A DNA stretch of 64,000 bases from Micromonospora sp. MA102 (GCF_025460765.1 NZ_JAMWEG010000001.1:620001-684000); one strand, 5' to 3'. Positions 1 through 9,972 are shown, counted from the stretch's first letter. The notes: generated by a model from the letters alone, not told the origin. Translations and numbers: made by a program.

Positions 1-1
1 G

Positions 2-3000
2 CCCGCCGGGCCGGGCATCCGGGTGGACACCGGCGTCAGCGAGGGCGACACCATCCCCGCCGACTTCGACTCGATGATCGCGAAGATCATCGCCTACGGC
101 CGCGACCGCGACGAGGCGCTCGGCCGGCTGCGCCGGGCCATGGCGAACACCACGGTGATCATCGAGGGCGGCGCGACGAACAAGAGCTTCGTGCTCGACC
201 TGCTCGACCAGCCCGAGGTCATCGACGCCAGCGCGGACACCGGCTGGATCGACCGGGTCCGCGGCGAGGGCCGCCTCGTCGCGCACCGGCACTCCGCCGT
301 CGCGCTGGCCGCCGCCGCCATCGAGGCGTACGAGGAGGAGGAGCGCGTCGAGCGGCAGCGGCTGCTGTCGACGGCGGCCGGCGGCCGCCCGCAGGTGCAG
401 CACTCCAGCGGCGGGCCGCTGGACCTCAAGCTGCGCGGCGTCGGCTACCGGATGCGCGTGGCCCGCGTGGGGGCGCACCGGTTCCGGGTCGGCATCGAGA
501 CGGCCGGCGGCGTCCGCACCGCCGACGTCGAGCTGGACCGCTTCGACCGGCACACCGGGCAGATCGTCGTCAACGGCGCCCGGTACCGCCTGCTCACCGA
601 CACGCACGGCCCGATCCACCTGGTCGAGGTGGACGGCGTCACCCACCGGGTCAGCCGGGACGAGGGCGGCGTGCTCCGCTCCCCCATGCCGGCGCTGGTC
701 GTGGCCACCCCGCTGGCCGTCGGCGCCGAGGTCGAGGCGGGCGCGCCGGTGCTGGTGCTGGAGGCCATGAAGATGGAGACGGTGCTGCGGGCGCCGTTCC
801 GGGCGCGACTGAAGGAGTGCGCCGTCTCCGTGGGCAGCCAGGTGGAGGCCGGCGCCCCGCTGCTGCGGCTGGAGCCGGTCGCCGACGAGGACGCCGAGGC
901 CGCCGACGCCCCGGCCGCGGCCGCCGTCGAGCTGGACCTGCCCGTCGAGCCCGCCGAGGTCCCGGCCCGTACGCGGGCCGCCCGCGGCCAGGAGGACCTG
1001 CGCGCCCTGCTGCTGGGCTTCGACGTCGACCCGCACAACGACCGCCGGGTGATCGACGACTACCTCGCCGCCCGCCGGACGGCCACCGAGGAGGGCCACC
1101 GGCCGCTGGCCGAGGAGCTCGACCTCGTCAACGTGTTCGCCGACCTGGCCGAGCTGAGCCGCAACCGGCCGACCGGCGAGGACGGCGACGGCCACGTCCC
1201 GAGCGCCCGCGAGTACTTCCACACCTACCTGCAGAGCCTCGACATCGAGCGGGCCGGGGTGCCGAACGCGTTCCAGGCCAAGCTCGCCAAGGCGCTCGGC
1301 CACTACGGGGTCGGCGACCTGGAGCGCTCCCCCGCGCTCGAGGCCGCCGTGTTCCGGATCTTCCTCGCCCAGCAGCGGGCGTCGGCCGACGCCACGGTCA
1401 TCGCGACGCTGCTGCGGTCGTGGCTGCGGGAGCCGCCACCGGACGACTCGCTGCGCGAGCCCGCCGGCCTGGCGCTGGAGCGGCTGGTGGCCGCCACGCA
1501 GGTCCGCTTCCCGGTGGTCGCCGACCTCGCCCGGGGCGTGGTGTTCGCCTGGTTCGCCCAGCCGCTGCTGCGCCGCAACCGCGCCCGCGTCTACGCCGAG
1601 GTCCGCAGGCACCTGCGCCACCTGGACGCGCACCCGGACGCCCCGGACCGCGGTGACCGCGTCGCCGAGATGGTGCGCAGCACCGAGCCGCTGGTGCGGC
1701 TGCTCGGCCAGCGGCTGGTGCGCGACCACCTCGACAACGCGGTGATGCTGGAGGTGCTGACCCGGCGGTACTACGGGAACAAGGGGCTGACCGGCGTCGG
1801 CACCCGCGAGGTCGCGGGTTGCACCTTCGTGGTGGCCGAGCGCGCGGACTCGCGCGTGGTCTCCGCCGCGGTGCGCTTCGACGCCCTCGGCGGCGCCCTG
1901 CGCGGGCTCGCCGAGCTGGCGGACGGACCGGACCCGATCGACGCCGACATCTACCTCGCGTGGGAGGACCAGCCCGAGGACTTCGACGGGATGGCCGCCG
2001 CGCTGCACGAGGTCATCGAGGCGCACCCGCTGCCCCCGCAGGTCCGCCGGGTCACCACCACCGTGGCGGGCCGGGCCGGCGCGGTCATGCACCACCACTT
2101 CACCTTCCGGCCGTCCGGCGGCGGGATGGCCGAGGAGCGGCTGATCCGCGGCCTGCACCCGTACATCGCCCAGCGGATGCAGCTGGAGCGGCTGCACAAG
2201 TTCGACCTGACCCGCCTGCCGTCGTCCGACGAGGAGGTCTACCTCTTCCAGTGCGTGGCGCGGGAGAACCCGTCGGACCAGCGCCTGGTGGCGTTCGCGC
2301 AGGTGCGCGACCTGACCGCGCTGCGCGAGCACGACGGGCGGCTGGTCGCCCTGCCGACGACCGAGGACACCGTCGCCGCCTGCCTGGACTCGATCCGGCG
2401 GGCGCAGTCGCAGCGACCGGCGAAGACGCGCTTCCAGACCAACCGCATCGTGATCTACGTCTGGCCGCCGAGCGAGCTGACCCGCGAGGAGATGGAGATG
2501 ATCGCCGGGCGGGTCCGCCCGACGACGGCGGGCGCCGGGCTGGAGGAGATCCTGTTCATCGCGCGGCAGCGCGACCGGAGGACCGGCGAGCTGACCAAGA
2601 TCGCCGTACGGATCTCGTTCAACGCCACCGGCGGCGCCGAACTGAGCGTCGGCGAGCCGCCGGTCGAGCCGGTCGAGCCGCTGGACGACTACCGGCTGAA
2701 GGTGCTGCGTGCCAGCAGCCGCAACACCGTGTACCCGTACGAGCTGACCGGCCTGCTCGGCGACTTCGTCGAGCACGACCTGGACGACCGGCACGCGCTG
2801 GTGCCGGTCGACCGGCCCCGGGGGCGCAACACCGCGGCGATCGTCGCGGGCGTGGTCACCACGCCGACCCCGCGGCATCCGCAGGGCGTCACCCGGGTCG
2901 TGCTGCTCGGCGACCCCACGAAGGCGCTCGGTGCGCTGTCCGAGCCGGAGTGCCGCCGCGTGATCGCGGCGCTGGACCTGGCCGAGCGGATGGGGGTGCC

Positions 3001-4369
3001 GCTGGAGTGGTACGCGCTGTCCGCGGGCGCCCGGATCTCCATGACGTCCGGTACGGAGAACATGGACTGGGTGGCGGCCGCGCTCAAGCGGATCGTCGAG
3101 TTCACCCAGGACGGCGGTGAGATCAACATCGTGGTGGCGGGCATCAACGTCGGCGCGCAGCCGTACTGGAACGCCGAGGCCACGATGCTCATGCACACCC
3201 GGGGCGTCCTGGTGATGACGCCGGACTCGGCCATGGTGCTCACCGGCAAGCAGTCGCTCGACTTCTCCGGCGGCGTGTCGGCCGAGGACAACTTCGGCAT
3301 CGGCGGCTACGACCGGGTGATGGGCCCGAACGGGCAGGCGCAGTACTGGGCGCCGGACCTCCCGGCCGCCCGGGACGTGCTGATGGCGCACTACGAGCAC
3401 ACGTACGTGGCGCCGGGTGAGTCGGCGCCGCGCCGGGCGACGACCACCGACCCCGCCGACCGGGACATCTCGAACTTCCCGCACACCGTGGCCGGCAGCG
3501 ACTTCACCACCGTCGGCGAGATCTTCTCCACCGCGGCCAACCCGGACCGGAAGAAGCCGTTCGACATCCGGACCGTGATGCGGGCGCTCGCCGACCAGGA
3601 CCACCCGGTGCTCGAACGCTGGGCGGGCATGGCCGACGCGGAGACCGCGGTGGTGCAGGACGTGCACCTCGGCGGCATCCCGGTGTGCCTGCTCGGCATC
3701 GAGTCCCGGTCGGTGCCGCGCCGCGGCTTCCCACCCACCGACGGTCCGGACACCTACACGGCCGGCACCCTGTTCCCGCGCTCGTCGAAGAAAGCCGCGC
3801 GGGCGATCAACTCGGCCAGCGGCAACCGGCCGCTGGTGGTGCTGGCGAACCTGTCGGGCTTCGACGGCTCGCCCGAGTCGATGCGCAAGCTGCAGCTGGA
3901 GTACGGCGCCGAGATCGGCCGCGCCATCGTGAACTTCCGCGGGCCCATCGTGTTCTGCGTGATCTCGCGCTACCACGGCGGCGCGTTCGTGGTGTTCTCG
4001 AAGGCGTTGAACCCGAAGATGACCGTGCTGGCACTGGAGGGCTCGTTCGCCTCGGTGCTGGGCGGCGCCCCGGCCGCCGCGGTGGTCTTCTCCGGCGACG
4101 TCAACGCCCGCACGGCCGCCGACCCGCGGGTGCGGGACCTGGAGGCCCGCGTGGCGGCCGCCACCGGCGCCGACCGCGCCGCGCTGACCGCGGAACTGGA
4201 CGAGCTCCGCTCGTCGGTCCGCGCGGAGAAGCTCGGCGAGGTGGCCACGGAGTTCGACCGGGTGCACAGCATCCAGCGCGCCGTCGAGGTCGGCTCGGTC
4301 GACGCCGTCGTCCGCGCGGCGGAACTCCGCCCGCGCGTCATCGAGGCCATCGAGGCCCACCTGCGGTGA
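2..4369 (+). CDS. Multidomain acyl-CoA/acetyl-CoA carboxylase, single-chain BC-BCCP-CT (5' partial)
   Basis: The reading frame is open from base 2, so the start lies upstream; the first internal GTG at 23 sits inside the biotin carboxylase C-terminal domain and is not the start. The visible 1455 residues run from the end of biotin carboxylase (GVSEGDTIPADFDSMIAK) to a biotinyl domain with LEAMKM, where the biotinylated lysine is about visible residue 257. A long central region follows (about 320-880), then a carboxyltransferase with SGARISM and LDFSGGVSAEDNFGIGG. The reaction is ATP-dependent carboxylation of biotin and transfer to an acyl-CoA, probably acetyl-CoA, giving malonyl-CoA for lipid or polyketide synthesis. 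Fusing all three functions, with a large spacer between BCCP and CT, resembles eukaryotic ACC rather than the usual separate AccA/AccB subunits of actinobacteria. Substrate is inferred. Confidence 0.85.
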   Translation, partial: PAGPGIRVDTGVSEGDTIPADFDSMIAKIIAYGRDRDEALGRLRRAMANTTVIIEGGATNKSFVLDLLDQPEVIDASADTGWIDRVRGEGRLVAHRHSAVALAAAAIEAYEEEERVERQRLLSTAAGGRPQVQHSSGGPLDLKLRGVGYRMRVARVGAHRFRVGIETAGGVRTADVELDRFDRHTGQIVVNGARYRLLTDTHGPIHLVEVDGVTHRVSRDEGGVLRSPMPALVVATPLAVGAEVEAGAPVLVLEAMKMETVLRAPFRARLKECAVSVGSQVEAGAPLLRLEPVADEDAEAADAPAAAAVELDLPVEPAEVPARTRAARGQEDLRALLLGFDVDPHNDRRVIDDYLAARRTATEEGHRPLAEELDLVNVFADLAELSRNRPTGEDGDGHVPSAREYFHTYLQSLDIERAGVPNAFQAKLAKALGHYGVGDLERSPALEAAVFRIFLAQQRASADATVIATLLRSWLREPPPDDSLREPAGLALERLVAATQVRFPVVADLARGVVFAWFAQPLLRRNRARVYAEVRRHLRHLDAHPDAPDRGDRVAEMVRSTEPLVRLLGQRLVRDHLDNAVMLEVLTRRYYGNKGLTGVGTREVAGCTFVVAERADSRVVSAAVRFDALGGALRGLAELADGPDPIDADIYLAWEDQPEDFDGMAAALHEVIEAHPLPPQVRRVTTTVAGRAGAVMHHHFTFRPSGGGMAEERLIRGLHPYIAQRMQLERLHKFDLTRLPSSDEEVYLFQCVARENPSDQRLVAFAQVRDLTALREHDGRLVALPTTEDTVAACLDSIRRAQSQRPAKTRFQTNRIVIYVWPPSELTREEMEMIAGRVRPTTAGAGLEEILFIARQRDRRTGELTKIAVRISFNATGGAELSVGEPPVEPVEPLDDYRLKVLRASSRNTVYPYELTGLLGDFVEHDLDDRHALVPVDRPRGRNTAAIVAGVVTTPTPRHPQGVTRVVLLGDPTKALGALSEPECRRVIAALDLAERMGVPLEWYALSAGARISMTSGTENMDWVAAALKRIVEFTQDGGEINIVVAGINVGAQPYWNAEATMLMHTRGVLVMTPDSAMVLTGKQSLDFSGGVSAEDNFGIGGYDRVMGPNGQAQYWAPDLPAARDVLMAHYEHTYVAPGESAPRRATTTDPADRDISNFPHTVAGSDFTTVGEIFSTAANPDRKKPFDIRTVMRALADQDHPVLERWAGMADAETAVVQDVHLGGIPVCLLGIESRSVPRRGFPPTDGPDTYTAGTLFPRSSKKAARAINSASGNRPLVVLANLSGFDGSPESMRKLQLEYGAEIGRAIVNFRGPIVFCVISRYHGGAFVVFSKALNPKMTVLALEGSFASVLGGAPAAAVVFSGDVNARTAADPRVRDLEARVAAATGADRAALTAELDELRSSVRAEKLGEVATEFDRVHSIQRAVEVGSVDAVVRAAELRPRVIEAIEAHLR

Positions 4370-4410
4370 CCGCCCGGCGCGGTCGGCGGCCGACGCCCCG
4401 ACCGCGCCGC

Positions 4411-4455
4411 GCACGACGAAGGGCCCCGGAGCGAACTCCGGGGCCCTCGTCGTGC
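4411..4455. terminator. Bidirectional intrinsic terminator
   Basis: The arms 4411-4431 and 4436-4455 pair over about 20 bp with one bulged A and a CGAA loop. The hairpin lies between the convergent carboxylase and chvE genes and can end both transcripts. There is no long U-tract, as is usual in this GC range. Confidence 0.8.
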
Positions 4456-4463
4456 GAGCGGGA

Positions 4464-5570
4464 TTACTTGGTGAGCGGGGAGAGCTTCGGGTCGTTGGCG
4501 TACGCCTCGGCCGCGTTGGCCTTGGTGACGGCCACCGGCGGCAGCAGGTAGGTGTCGACGACCTTGGAGCCGTTGTTGTACGACTTGGTGTCGTTCACCT
4601 CGGGGGTGTTACCGGCCTGCAGGGACTTCACCATCGCGATGGTCTGCTTGACCAGGTTCCGGGTGTCCTTGTTGATCGTCATGTACTGCTCGCCAGCCAT
4701 GATCGACTTGACCGACTCGACCTCGGAGTCCTGACCGGTGACGACCGGGATCTTCTTGCCGGCACCCTTGATCGAGGTGATGATCGCGCGGGCCAGGGTG
4801 TCGTTCGGGGAGAGGACGCCGTCCAGCTCCTTGTTGCCGTAGGTCGAGGTCAGCAGCTGGTCCATGCGGGCCTGGGCGCCCTCGGCCTTCCAGCCCTGGA
4901 TGGCGGTCTGCTTGACGTCGGTCTGCTTCGAGGCCACGACCACGTTGCCCTTGTCGATCTCCGGCTTGAGCACGCTCATGGCGCCGTTGAAGAAGACACC
5001 GGCGTTGTTGTCGTCCGGCGAGCCGGAGAACAGCTCGATGTTGTACGGGCCGTTCGGCTTCTTGGCCTTCATACCGTCCAGCAGGGCCTGGCCCTGGAGC
5101 TGGCCGACCTTGAAGTTGTCGAACGCGACGTAGTAGTCGAGGTCCGGGGTGTTGGTGATCAGGCGGTCGTACGCGATGACCTTCGCGCCGGCGGCGTGCG
5201 CGGCGGCCACCTGGGTGGACAGCTGCGCGGCGTCGGTCGCGCCGATGACGATGACCTTGGCGCCCTTGGTCACCATGGCGGTGATCTGGGCCTGCTGGTC
5301 GGCGACGGTGGTCGACGCGCCGGCGTACTGCACGTCGCTCTTGAAGCCGGCCTCCTTGAGGCCGTTGGTGAACAGGTCACCGGCGAGGACCCAGTTCTCC
5401 GAGGTCTTCGACGGCAGCGCGACGCCGATCAGGGAGTCGGCCGCGAAGCCCTTGGTGTCGCCCTTGGCGCCGCCGCCGTCGCCCTCGCGGCCGTTGCCGC
5501 AGGCGGTGGCGGTCAGGGCCAGCGCGGCGATGGCGCCGATGGCCATCGATTTGCCGATCAGTTTACGCAT
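4464..5570 (-). CDS. chvE: Multiple-monosaccharide ABC transporter substrate-binding lipoprotein (ChvE-like)
   Basis: Periplasmic-binding-protein-type receptor of 368 residues for monosaccharides, exported and lipid-anchored. The N-terminus is a lipoprotein signal (ALTATACGNG, Cys24). The body has the ChvE-type landmarks IGVALPSKTSENWV, VIAYDRLI and YVAFDNFKVGQLQG, a two-lobed sugar-binding fold. It is the last gene of the mmsA-mmsB-chvE operon, 55 bp after mmsB; in many ChvE operons the binding protein comes first. The divergent LacI gene and the nearby GH92 mannosidase suggest mannose or related sugars, but the ligand cannot be read from sequence. Expression should follow the operator at 8692-8705. 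Confidence 0.88.
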   Translation of the reverse strand: MRKLIGKSMAIGAIAALALTATACGNGREGDGGGAKGDTKGFAADSLIGVALPSKTSENWVLAGDLFTNGLKEAGFKSDVQYAGASTTVADQQAQITAMVTKGAKVIVIGATDAAQLSTQVAAAHAAGAKVIAYDRLITNTPDLDYYVAFDNFKVGQLQGQALLDGMKAKKPNGPYNIELFSGSPDDNNAGVFFNGAMSVLKPEIDKGNVVVASKQTDVKQTAIQGWKAEGAQARMDQLLTSTYGNKELDGVLSPNDTLARAIITSIKGAGKKIPVVTGQDSEVESVKSIMAGEQYMTINKDTRNLVKQTIAMVKSLQAGNTPEVNDTKSYNNGSKVVDTYLLPPVAVTKANAAEAYANDPKLSPLTK

Positions 5571-5625
5571 GGCTGGATGGTGCCCTTCTGGAGAGGTGAT
5601 ACGGGGTGTGAGGCGGGGTGAAACG

Positions 5626-6924
5626 TCAGCTCGGCACGGCCGTGCGGGCGGTCTCCCGGTCCGCGTCCGGTGGCGCCGTGGGCGGGGCGGAAGTGTCCCG
5701 GCGGAACGAGCGCGTGAGGCTGCCGATGACCGAGAACTTGCCCTGCTTCTTGTTGTAGACGTCGAGCGCGACGGCCAGCAGCAGCACGAGGCCCTTGATG
5801 ATCTGGACCCGGTCGGTGCCGACGCCGAGCAGTTGCAGGCCGTTGTTCAGCACGGCCATGACCAGACCGCCGACGATCGAGCCGCTGATGGTGCCGATGC
5901 CGCCCGAGACGGCCGCGCCACCGATGAAGACCGCCGCGATCGCGTCCAGCTCCCAGCCGTTGCCGTCCTGCGGGCCGGAGGCGGCCGAGCGGGCCACGAA
6001 GATCATGCCGGCCAGGGAGGCCAGGACGGCCATGTTCATCATGACGAAGAAGTTGACCCGCTGAAGCTTCACACCGGAGAGCTCCGCGGCCCGGGAGTTG
6101 CCACCGACGGCGTAGATGTGCCGGCCGCCCGCGGTGTTCCGGGTGTAGAAGGAGTAGGCGAGCACCAGCGCCACCAGGATGATGCCGGAGACCGGGAAGC
6201 TCGTGCCGACCCGGCCGCTGGCGAAGCGGAGCGAGGCGAAGACAATCACGCCGACCATGACGGCCATCCGGAGCACCGAGATCCACATCGGCGCCGGCTC
6301 GGCGTCCATGTCCCGGCGGGTCCTGCGGGCCTGCAACTCCCGCCAGACCACCGCCACACAGGCGGCGAGGCCGAGCAGGAGCGTCAGGTTGTTGTAGCCG
6401 GTGTTCGGGCCGACCTCGGGCAGGAAGCCGGAGCCGATCACCCGGAAGCCCTCCGGCACGGAGATCGTGTTCGCGTTGCCGATGAACTGGTTGCCGCCCC
6501 GGAAGAGCAGCATGCCGGCCAGGGTGACGATGAACGCCGGCACCCCGATGTAGGCGACCCAGAAGCCCTGCCAGGCGCCGATGATCGCGCCGATCACCAG
6601 GCCGAACAGGATGGCGACGGGCCAGGGCAGCGACCATTCGGCCATCGACTTGGCGACCAGGATGCCGGTGAAGGCCGCGATCGAGCCGACCGAGAGGTCG
6701 ATGTGCCCCGCGACGATCACCATCAGCATGCCGATGGCCAGGATGAGGATGTACGAGTTCTGGTTGAACAACGCGATCAGGTTGTCCGACCGCAGGGTCA
6801 GGCCGTCCGTGAGGATCTGGAACAGGACGACGATCGCCACCAGGGTGAAGATCATCCCGAACTGGCGGGCGTTGGACGTGGTCCCTCCGAAGAGGTTCTT
6901 CTGCAGGTCCTTGATTCGGCTCAT
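5626..6924 (-). CDS. mmsB: Multiple-monosaccharide ABC transporter permease
   Basis: Integral membrane permease of 432 residues for the sugar importer. It has many hydrophobic helices and the BPD-transp-2 signature ([28 protein letters not shown]). A hydrophilic insertion near the middle ([14 protein letters not shown]) followed by more helices is typical of the MmsB/GguB group rather than shorter RbsC permeases. The ATG at 6922-6924 overlaps the mmsA stop as ATGA, so translation is probably coupled. A longer in-frame extension to 7200 lies inside mmsA and reads as low-complexity Arg/Pro-rich shadow, so I rejected it. Confidence 0.9.
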   Translation of the reverse strand: MSRIKDLQKNLFGGTTSNARQFGMIFTLVAIVVLFQILTDGLTLRSDNLIALFNQNSYILILAIGMLMVIVAGHIDLSVGSIAAFTGILVAKSMAEWSLPWPVAILFGLVIGAIIGAWQGFWVAYIGVPAFIVTLAGMLLFRGGNQFIGNANTISVPEGFRVIGSGFLPEVGPNTGYNNLTLLLGLAACVAVVWRELQARRTRRDMDAEPAPMWISVLRMAVMVGVIVFASLRFASGRVGTSFPVSGIILVALVLAYSFYTRNTAGGRHIYAVGGNSRAAELSGVKLQRVNFFVMMNMAVLASLAGMIFVARSAASGPQDGNGWELDAIAAVFIGGAAVSGGIGTISGSIVGGLVMAVLNNGLQLLGVGTDRVQIIKGLVLLLAVALDVYNKKQGKFSVIGSLTRSFRRDTSAPPTAPPDADRETARTAVPS

Positions 6925-8468
6925 CGTGTCTGCATCTTCTTCGTCGAGGTCATCTGCTTCATGAGGGTTTCCGGGTCTGCGTCCTGCCGGGCGATCTCGC
7001 CGGTGATGGCGCCTTCGAACACGGTGTAGATGCGGTCGCAGAGCCCGATCAACTCGGGGAGCTCCGAGGAGATGACGACGACGCCCTTCCCCTGGTCGGC
7101 GAGCCGCTGGATGATGCCGTAGATCTCGTACTTCGCGCCCACGTCGATGCCGCGGGTGGGCTCGTCGAGGATCAGGAGGTCCGGGTCCGTGAACATCCAC
7201 TTCGCCAGGACGACCTTCTGCTGGTTGCCGCCCGAGAGCTTGGAGACGCTCTCGTCGACCGACGGCGCCTTGGTGCGCAGCTCCCGCCGGTAGGACTCGG
7301 CCGCCTTGTACTCCGCGACCTCGTCGAGGACGCCGTGGCGGGAGATCTTCGACAGCTTGGCGGCGACCGTCGACGCCTTGATGTCGTCGAGCAGGTTCAG
7401 GCCGATCGCCTTGCGGTCCTCGCTGACGTACGCGAGCCCGTGGTCGATCGCGTCGGCCACCGACTTCAGGACGATCTCCTTGCCGTCCTTGATGATCGTG
7501 CCCGACTCGTACACGCCGTAGGAGCGGCCGAAGACGCTCATCGCGAGCTCAGTGCGGCCGGCGCCCATCAGGCCGGCGAAGCCGACGATCTCGCCGCGGC
7601 GTACGACGAAGCTCTCGTTCTTGCAGACCTGCCGCTCCGCCGAGATCGGGTGCCGGACGTTCCAGTTCCGGACCTCGAAGAAGACCTCACCGATTTTCGG
7701 GGTGTGGTCGGGGAACCGGCTGTGCAGCTCGCGGCCGACCATGCCCCGCACGATCCGGTCCTCGTCGACGCCGTCCGCCCGGACGTCCAGCGTCTCGACG
7801 GTCCGGCCGTCGCGCAGGATGGTGATCTCGTCGGCGATCGCCTCGATCTCGTTGAGCTTGTGCGAGATCATGATCGAGGTGATGCCCCGCGAGCGGAATC
7901 CGCGCAGCAGGTCCAGCAGGTGCCGGGAGTCGGCCTCGTTGAGCGCGGCGGTCGGCTCGTCCAGGATGAGCAGCTTGACGTCCTTGGCGAACGCCTTGGC
8001 GATCTCCACGAGTTGCTGCTTGCCGACGCCGATGTCCTTGACCAGGGTGTCCGGGTCCTCCCGCAGGCCGACCCGGGCCATCAGGTCCAGCGCCATCCGG
8101 TTGGCGGCCTTCCAGTCGATCGCACCGTGCTTGCGCGGCTCGTTGCCGAGGAAGATGTTCTCGGCGATCGACATGCCCGGGATGAGCGCCAGCTCCTGGT
8201 GGATGATCACGATGCCGGCGTTCTCGCTCGCCCGGATGTCGGCGAAGCGGGTCTCGGCACCCTGGTAGATGATCTGCCCGTCGTAGCTGCCGTACGGGTA
8301 GACGCCGCTGAGGACCTTCATCAGCGTCGACTTGCCCGCACCGTTCTCGCCGCAGATCGCGTGGATCTCGCCCGCGCGGACCACCAGGTTGACGTCGGCC
8401 AGGGCCTTGACGCCGGGGAACTCCTTGGTGATGGAGCGCATCTCCAGGAGGACGGGCAAATCGCTCAT
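6921..8468 (-). CDS. mmsA: Multiple-monosaccharide ABC transporter ATPase (tandem NBD)
   Basis: Energises sugar uptake from the cytoplasmic face. The 515 residues contain two nucleotide-binding domains. The first has Walker A GENGAGKS (residues 40-47) and Walker [11 protein letters not shown]; the second has a degenerate Walker A ([10 protein letters not shown]), signature [13 protein letters not shown] and [12 protein letters not shown], the usual pattern for sugar importers of this class. I chose the ATG at 8468 because GGTGGGAG lies just upstream; a GTG at 8477 would place that sequence inside the gene. It is the first gene of the operon and divergent from the LacI regulator. Confidence 0.92.
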   Translation of the reverse strand: MSDLPVLLEMRSITKEFPGVKALADVNLVVRAGEIHAICGENGAGKSTLMKVLSGVYPYGSYDGQIIYQGAETRFADIRASENAGIVIIHQELALIPGMSIAENIFLGNEPRKHGAIDWKAANRMALDLMARVGLREDPDTLVKDIGVGKQQLVEIAKAFAKDVKLLILDEPTAALNEADSRHLLDLLRGFRSRGITSIMISHKLNEIEAIADEITILRDGRTVETLDVRADGVDEDRIVRGMVGRELHSRFPDHTPKIGEVFFEVRNWNVRHPISAERQVCKNESFVVRRGEIVGFAGLMGAGRTELAMSVFGRSYGVYESGTIIKDGKEIVLKSVADAIDHGLAYVSEDRKAIGLNLLDDIKASTVAAKLSKISRHGVLDEVAEYKAAESYRRELRTKAPSVDESVSKLSGGNQQKVVLAKWMFTDPDLLILDEPTRGIDVGAKYEIYGIIQRLADQGKGVVVISSELPELIGLCDRIYTVFEGAITGEIARQDADPETLMKQMTSTKKMQTR

Positions 8469-8691
8469 CGCTCCCACCGCCTTGCCAACGCCATGGCCGC
8501 CTCCGCGGGTTATGACCTTCGCTCACTTTTCGTTGTCGTGGGCAAGGAAATCTCGCCAGAGGCGCTTCCGCAAGTGCCCAAGTCGCTCTTTTGCGTAACA
8601 AGTCGGTAATATCGACCGCCACGCTCAGTGACGTTCGCGACGCCCCCTCGGCTTGCGGACAAGCGCGGCCGGGGTGCTAGCGACCAGCCCA

Positions 8692-8705
8692 TGACATCGT
8701 TGACG
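8692..8705. promoter_or_regulatory. Putative LacI-family operator for mms operon
   Basis: The 14-mer TGACATCGTTGACG is, read on the minus strand, CGTCAACGATGTCA. It matches the GH92 operator TGACAACGATGTCA at 12 of 14 positions, with CAACGATGTCA identical over 11 bases. It has the central CG typical of LacI-family sites and would overlap the start of transcription if the TATACG -10 is real. Confidence 0.65.
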
Positions 8706-8814
8706 CGAATCGTATACCGCGGTTCCCGAGCGGCCCTCACGACCCGGGGCGGCCCTGGTGGGGGACGGGGAGGCCCCAGCGCCGGCCCGAGCCGGCGGTC
8801 CCCCGACACGCCGG

Positions 8815-8823
8815 TGTCATAAT
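8815..8823 (+). promoter_or_regulatory. Extended -10 promoter of the LacI-family gene (leaderless)
   Basis: TG-T-CATAAT has a -10 hexamer at 8818-8823 with a TGn extension. The ATG follows after 7 bases with no Shine-Dalgarno sequence, so transcription should start at or next to the start codon. Confidence 0.7.
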
Positions 8824-8830
8824 TCCCGCC

Positions 8831-9868
8831 ATGACCGCTGACCGGAAGGCTGGTCGACCGAGCCTCGCGCAGGTCGCGGCGCTGTCCGGCGTGTCGGTGA
8901 AGACGGCCTCCCGGGCCCTCGGGGGCGAGCCCCGGGTGGCACCGGAGACCCGGTCACGGGTGCGCGACGCCGCCGACCAGCTCGGCTACCGGCTGAACGG
9001 GGTGGCCCGCGAGCTCCGCCGCGGCGCGAGCACGTCGACGCTGGTCGGCCTGCTCATCGGCGACCTCGCGAACCCGTTCTACTCGCGGCTGGCCGGGGGC
9101 CTGGAGCGCGACCTGCGCATGCGCGGCCTCCAGTTGATCACCGCGAGCACCGACGAGGATCCGGAGTGGGAGCGGCGGCTCGCCGACGCCCTGCTGGAGC
9201 GGCGGGTCCGGGGGCTGGTGATCGCCTCGACCGCGACCGAGCACGCCCACTTCGCGGCCGAACACCGCCACGGCATCCCGTTCGTCTTCGTGGACCGGCC
9301 GCCGGTCGAGCTGAGCGCGGACACCGTGCTGCTGGACAACCACCACGGCGCCCGGCAGGCCGGCGTCCACCTGACCGCGGCGGGCCACCGCCGCATCGGG
9401 GTGGTGGGCGACCTGGCCCGCCTGAGCACCCACCGGGACCGGCTGGACGGCTTCGCCGAGGCCATGCGCTCCGTGGGCGTGGCGAACTGGGCGGACTACC
9501 TGGTGGAGAACGCGCACGACGTCGACGCCGCCGAGGAGGCCGTACGCGGGCTGCTGGACCGCGCCGCCCCGCCGACCGCCCTGTTCACCATGAACAACCG
9601 GATCACGCTGGGCGCCCTGCGTGCCCTGCGGGACCACCCCGCCCCGCCCGCGCTGGTGGGCTTCGACGAGGTGGACGTCGGTGACGTGCTGGGCGTGAGC
9701 GTCGTGGCGCACGACCCGGAGGACATGGGGCGGCGCGCGGCGGGACTGCTGCTCGACCGGATCGACGGCCATCGCGGCCCGGCCCGGCAGGTGGTGATCC
9801 CGACCCGGCTGCTGGCCCGCGGTTCCGGCGAACGGCCGCCGGCCCCGGCGGGGACCAGCGGCTCCTAG
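8831..9868 (+). CDS. LacI-family transcriptional regulator
   Basis: DNA-binding repressor of 345 residues. The N-terminal helix-turn-helix reads SLAQVAALSGVSVKTASRALGG, followed by the hinge region and a periplasmic-binding-protein-like sensor domain (VGLLIGDLANPFYS, FVDRPPVELSADTVLLDN, ALVGFDEVDVGDVLG). It lies between the divergent mms importer and the co-directional GH92 mannosidase, both of which carry a matching palindrome, so it is the obvious local repressor. The effector is probably a sugar taken up by the importer. Its own promoter appears leaderless. No copy of the operator is seen right at its start, so strong autoregulation is not indicated. Confidence 0.93.
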   Translation: MTADRKAGRPSLAQVAALSGVSVKTASRALGGEPRVAPETRSRVRDAADQLGYRLNGVARELRRGASTSTLVGLLIGDLANPFYSRLAGGLERDLRMRGLQLITASTDEDPEWERRLADALLERRVRGLVIASTATEHAHFAAEHRHGIPFVFVDRPPVELSADTVLLDNHHGARQAGVHLTAAGHRRIGVVGDLARLSTHRDRLDGFAEAMRSVGVANWADYLVENAHDVDAAEEAVRGLLDRAAPPTALFTMNNRITLGALRALRDHPAPPALVGFDEVDVGDVLGVSVVAHDPEDMGRRAAGLLLDRIDGHRGPARQVVIPTRLLARGSGERPPAPAGTSGS

Positions 9869-9875
9869 TTCCCCA

Positions 9876-9904
9876 TTGACAGGCATCCCCTTGGGCTCTA
9901 CACA
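9876..9904 (+). promoter_or_regulatory. Promoter of the GH92 gene
   Basis: TTGACA (9876-9881), a 17-bp spacer and TACACA (9899-9904) form a good housekeeping-type promoter. Transcription should begin near 9911, just ahead of the operator. Confidence 0.65.
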
Positions 9905-9923
9905 GGACAATGACACCTCTCGA

Positions 9924-9937
9924 TGACAACGATGTCA
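9924..9937. promoter_or_regulatory. Putative LacI-family operator for GH92
   Basis: TGACAACGATGTCA is an imperfect palindrome with central CG, about 13-26 bases after the predicted transcription start, a repressing position. A second inverted pair (GACAC at 9912-9916, GTGTC at 9942-9946) flanks it. Confidence 0.68.
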
Positions 9938-9972
9938 CTGAGTGTCGTCCGCGCCTCAAGGAGGATCGCCTC

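Larger units (their letters stand above)
8469..8830. promoter_or_regulatory. Divergent mmsA / lacI intergenic region
   Basis: This 362-bp region has no gene. It holds the leaderless LacI promoter at its right end and an operator at 8692-8705 shared with the GH92 promoter. A possible minus-strand -10 for mmsA (TATACG, 8711-8716) lies just upstream of that operator. A weaker half-site, TCGTTGTC at 8530-8537, could be an auxiliary repressor site. The mmsA leader would be about 235 nt; I see no recognisable riboswitch in it. Confidence 0.6.

Noticed and set aside
8466..8477. TGGGAGCG at the mmsA start as a CebR half-site
   Set aside because: It is the Shine-Dalgarno sequence of mmsA and lacks the second palindrome arm.
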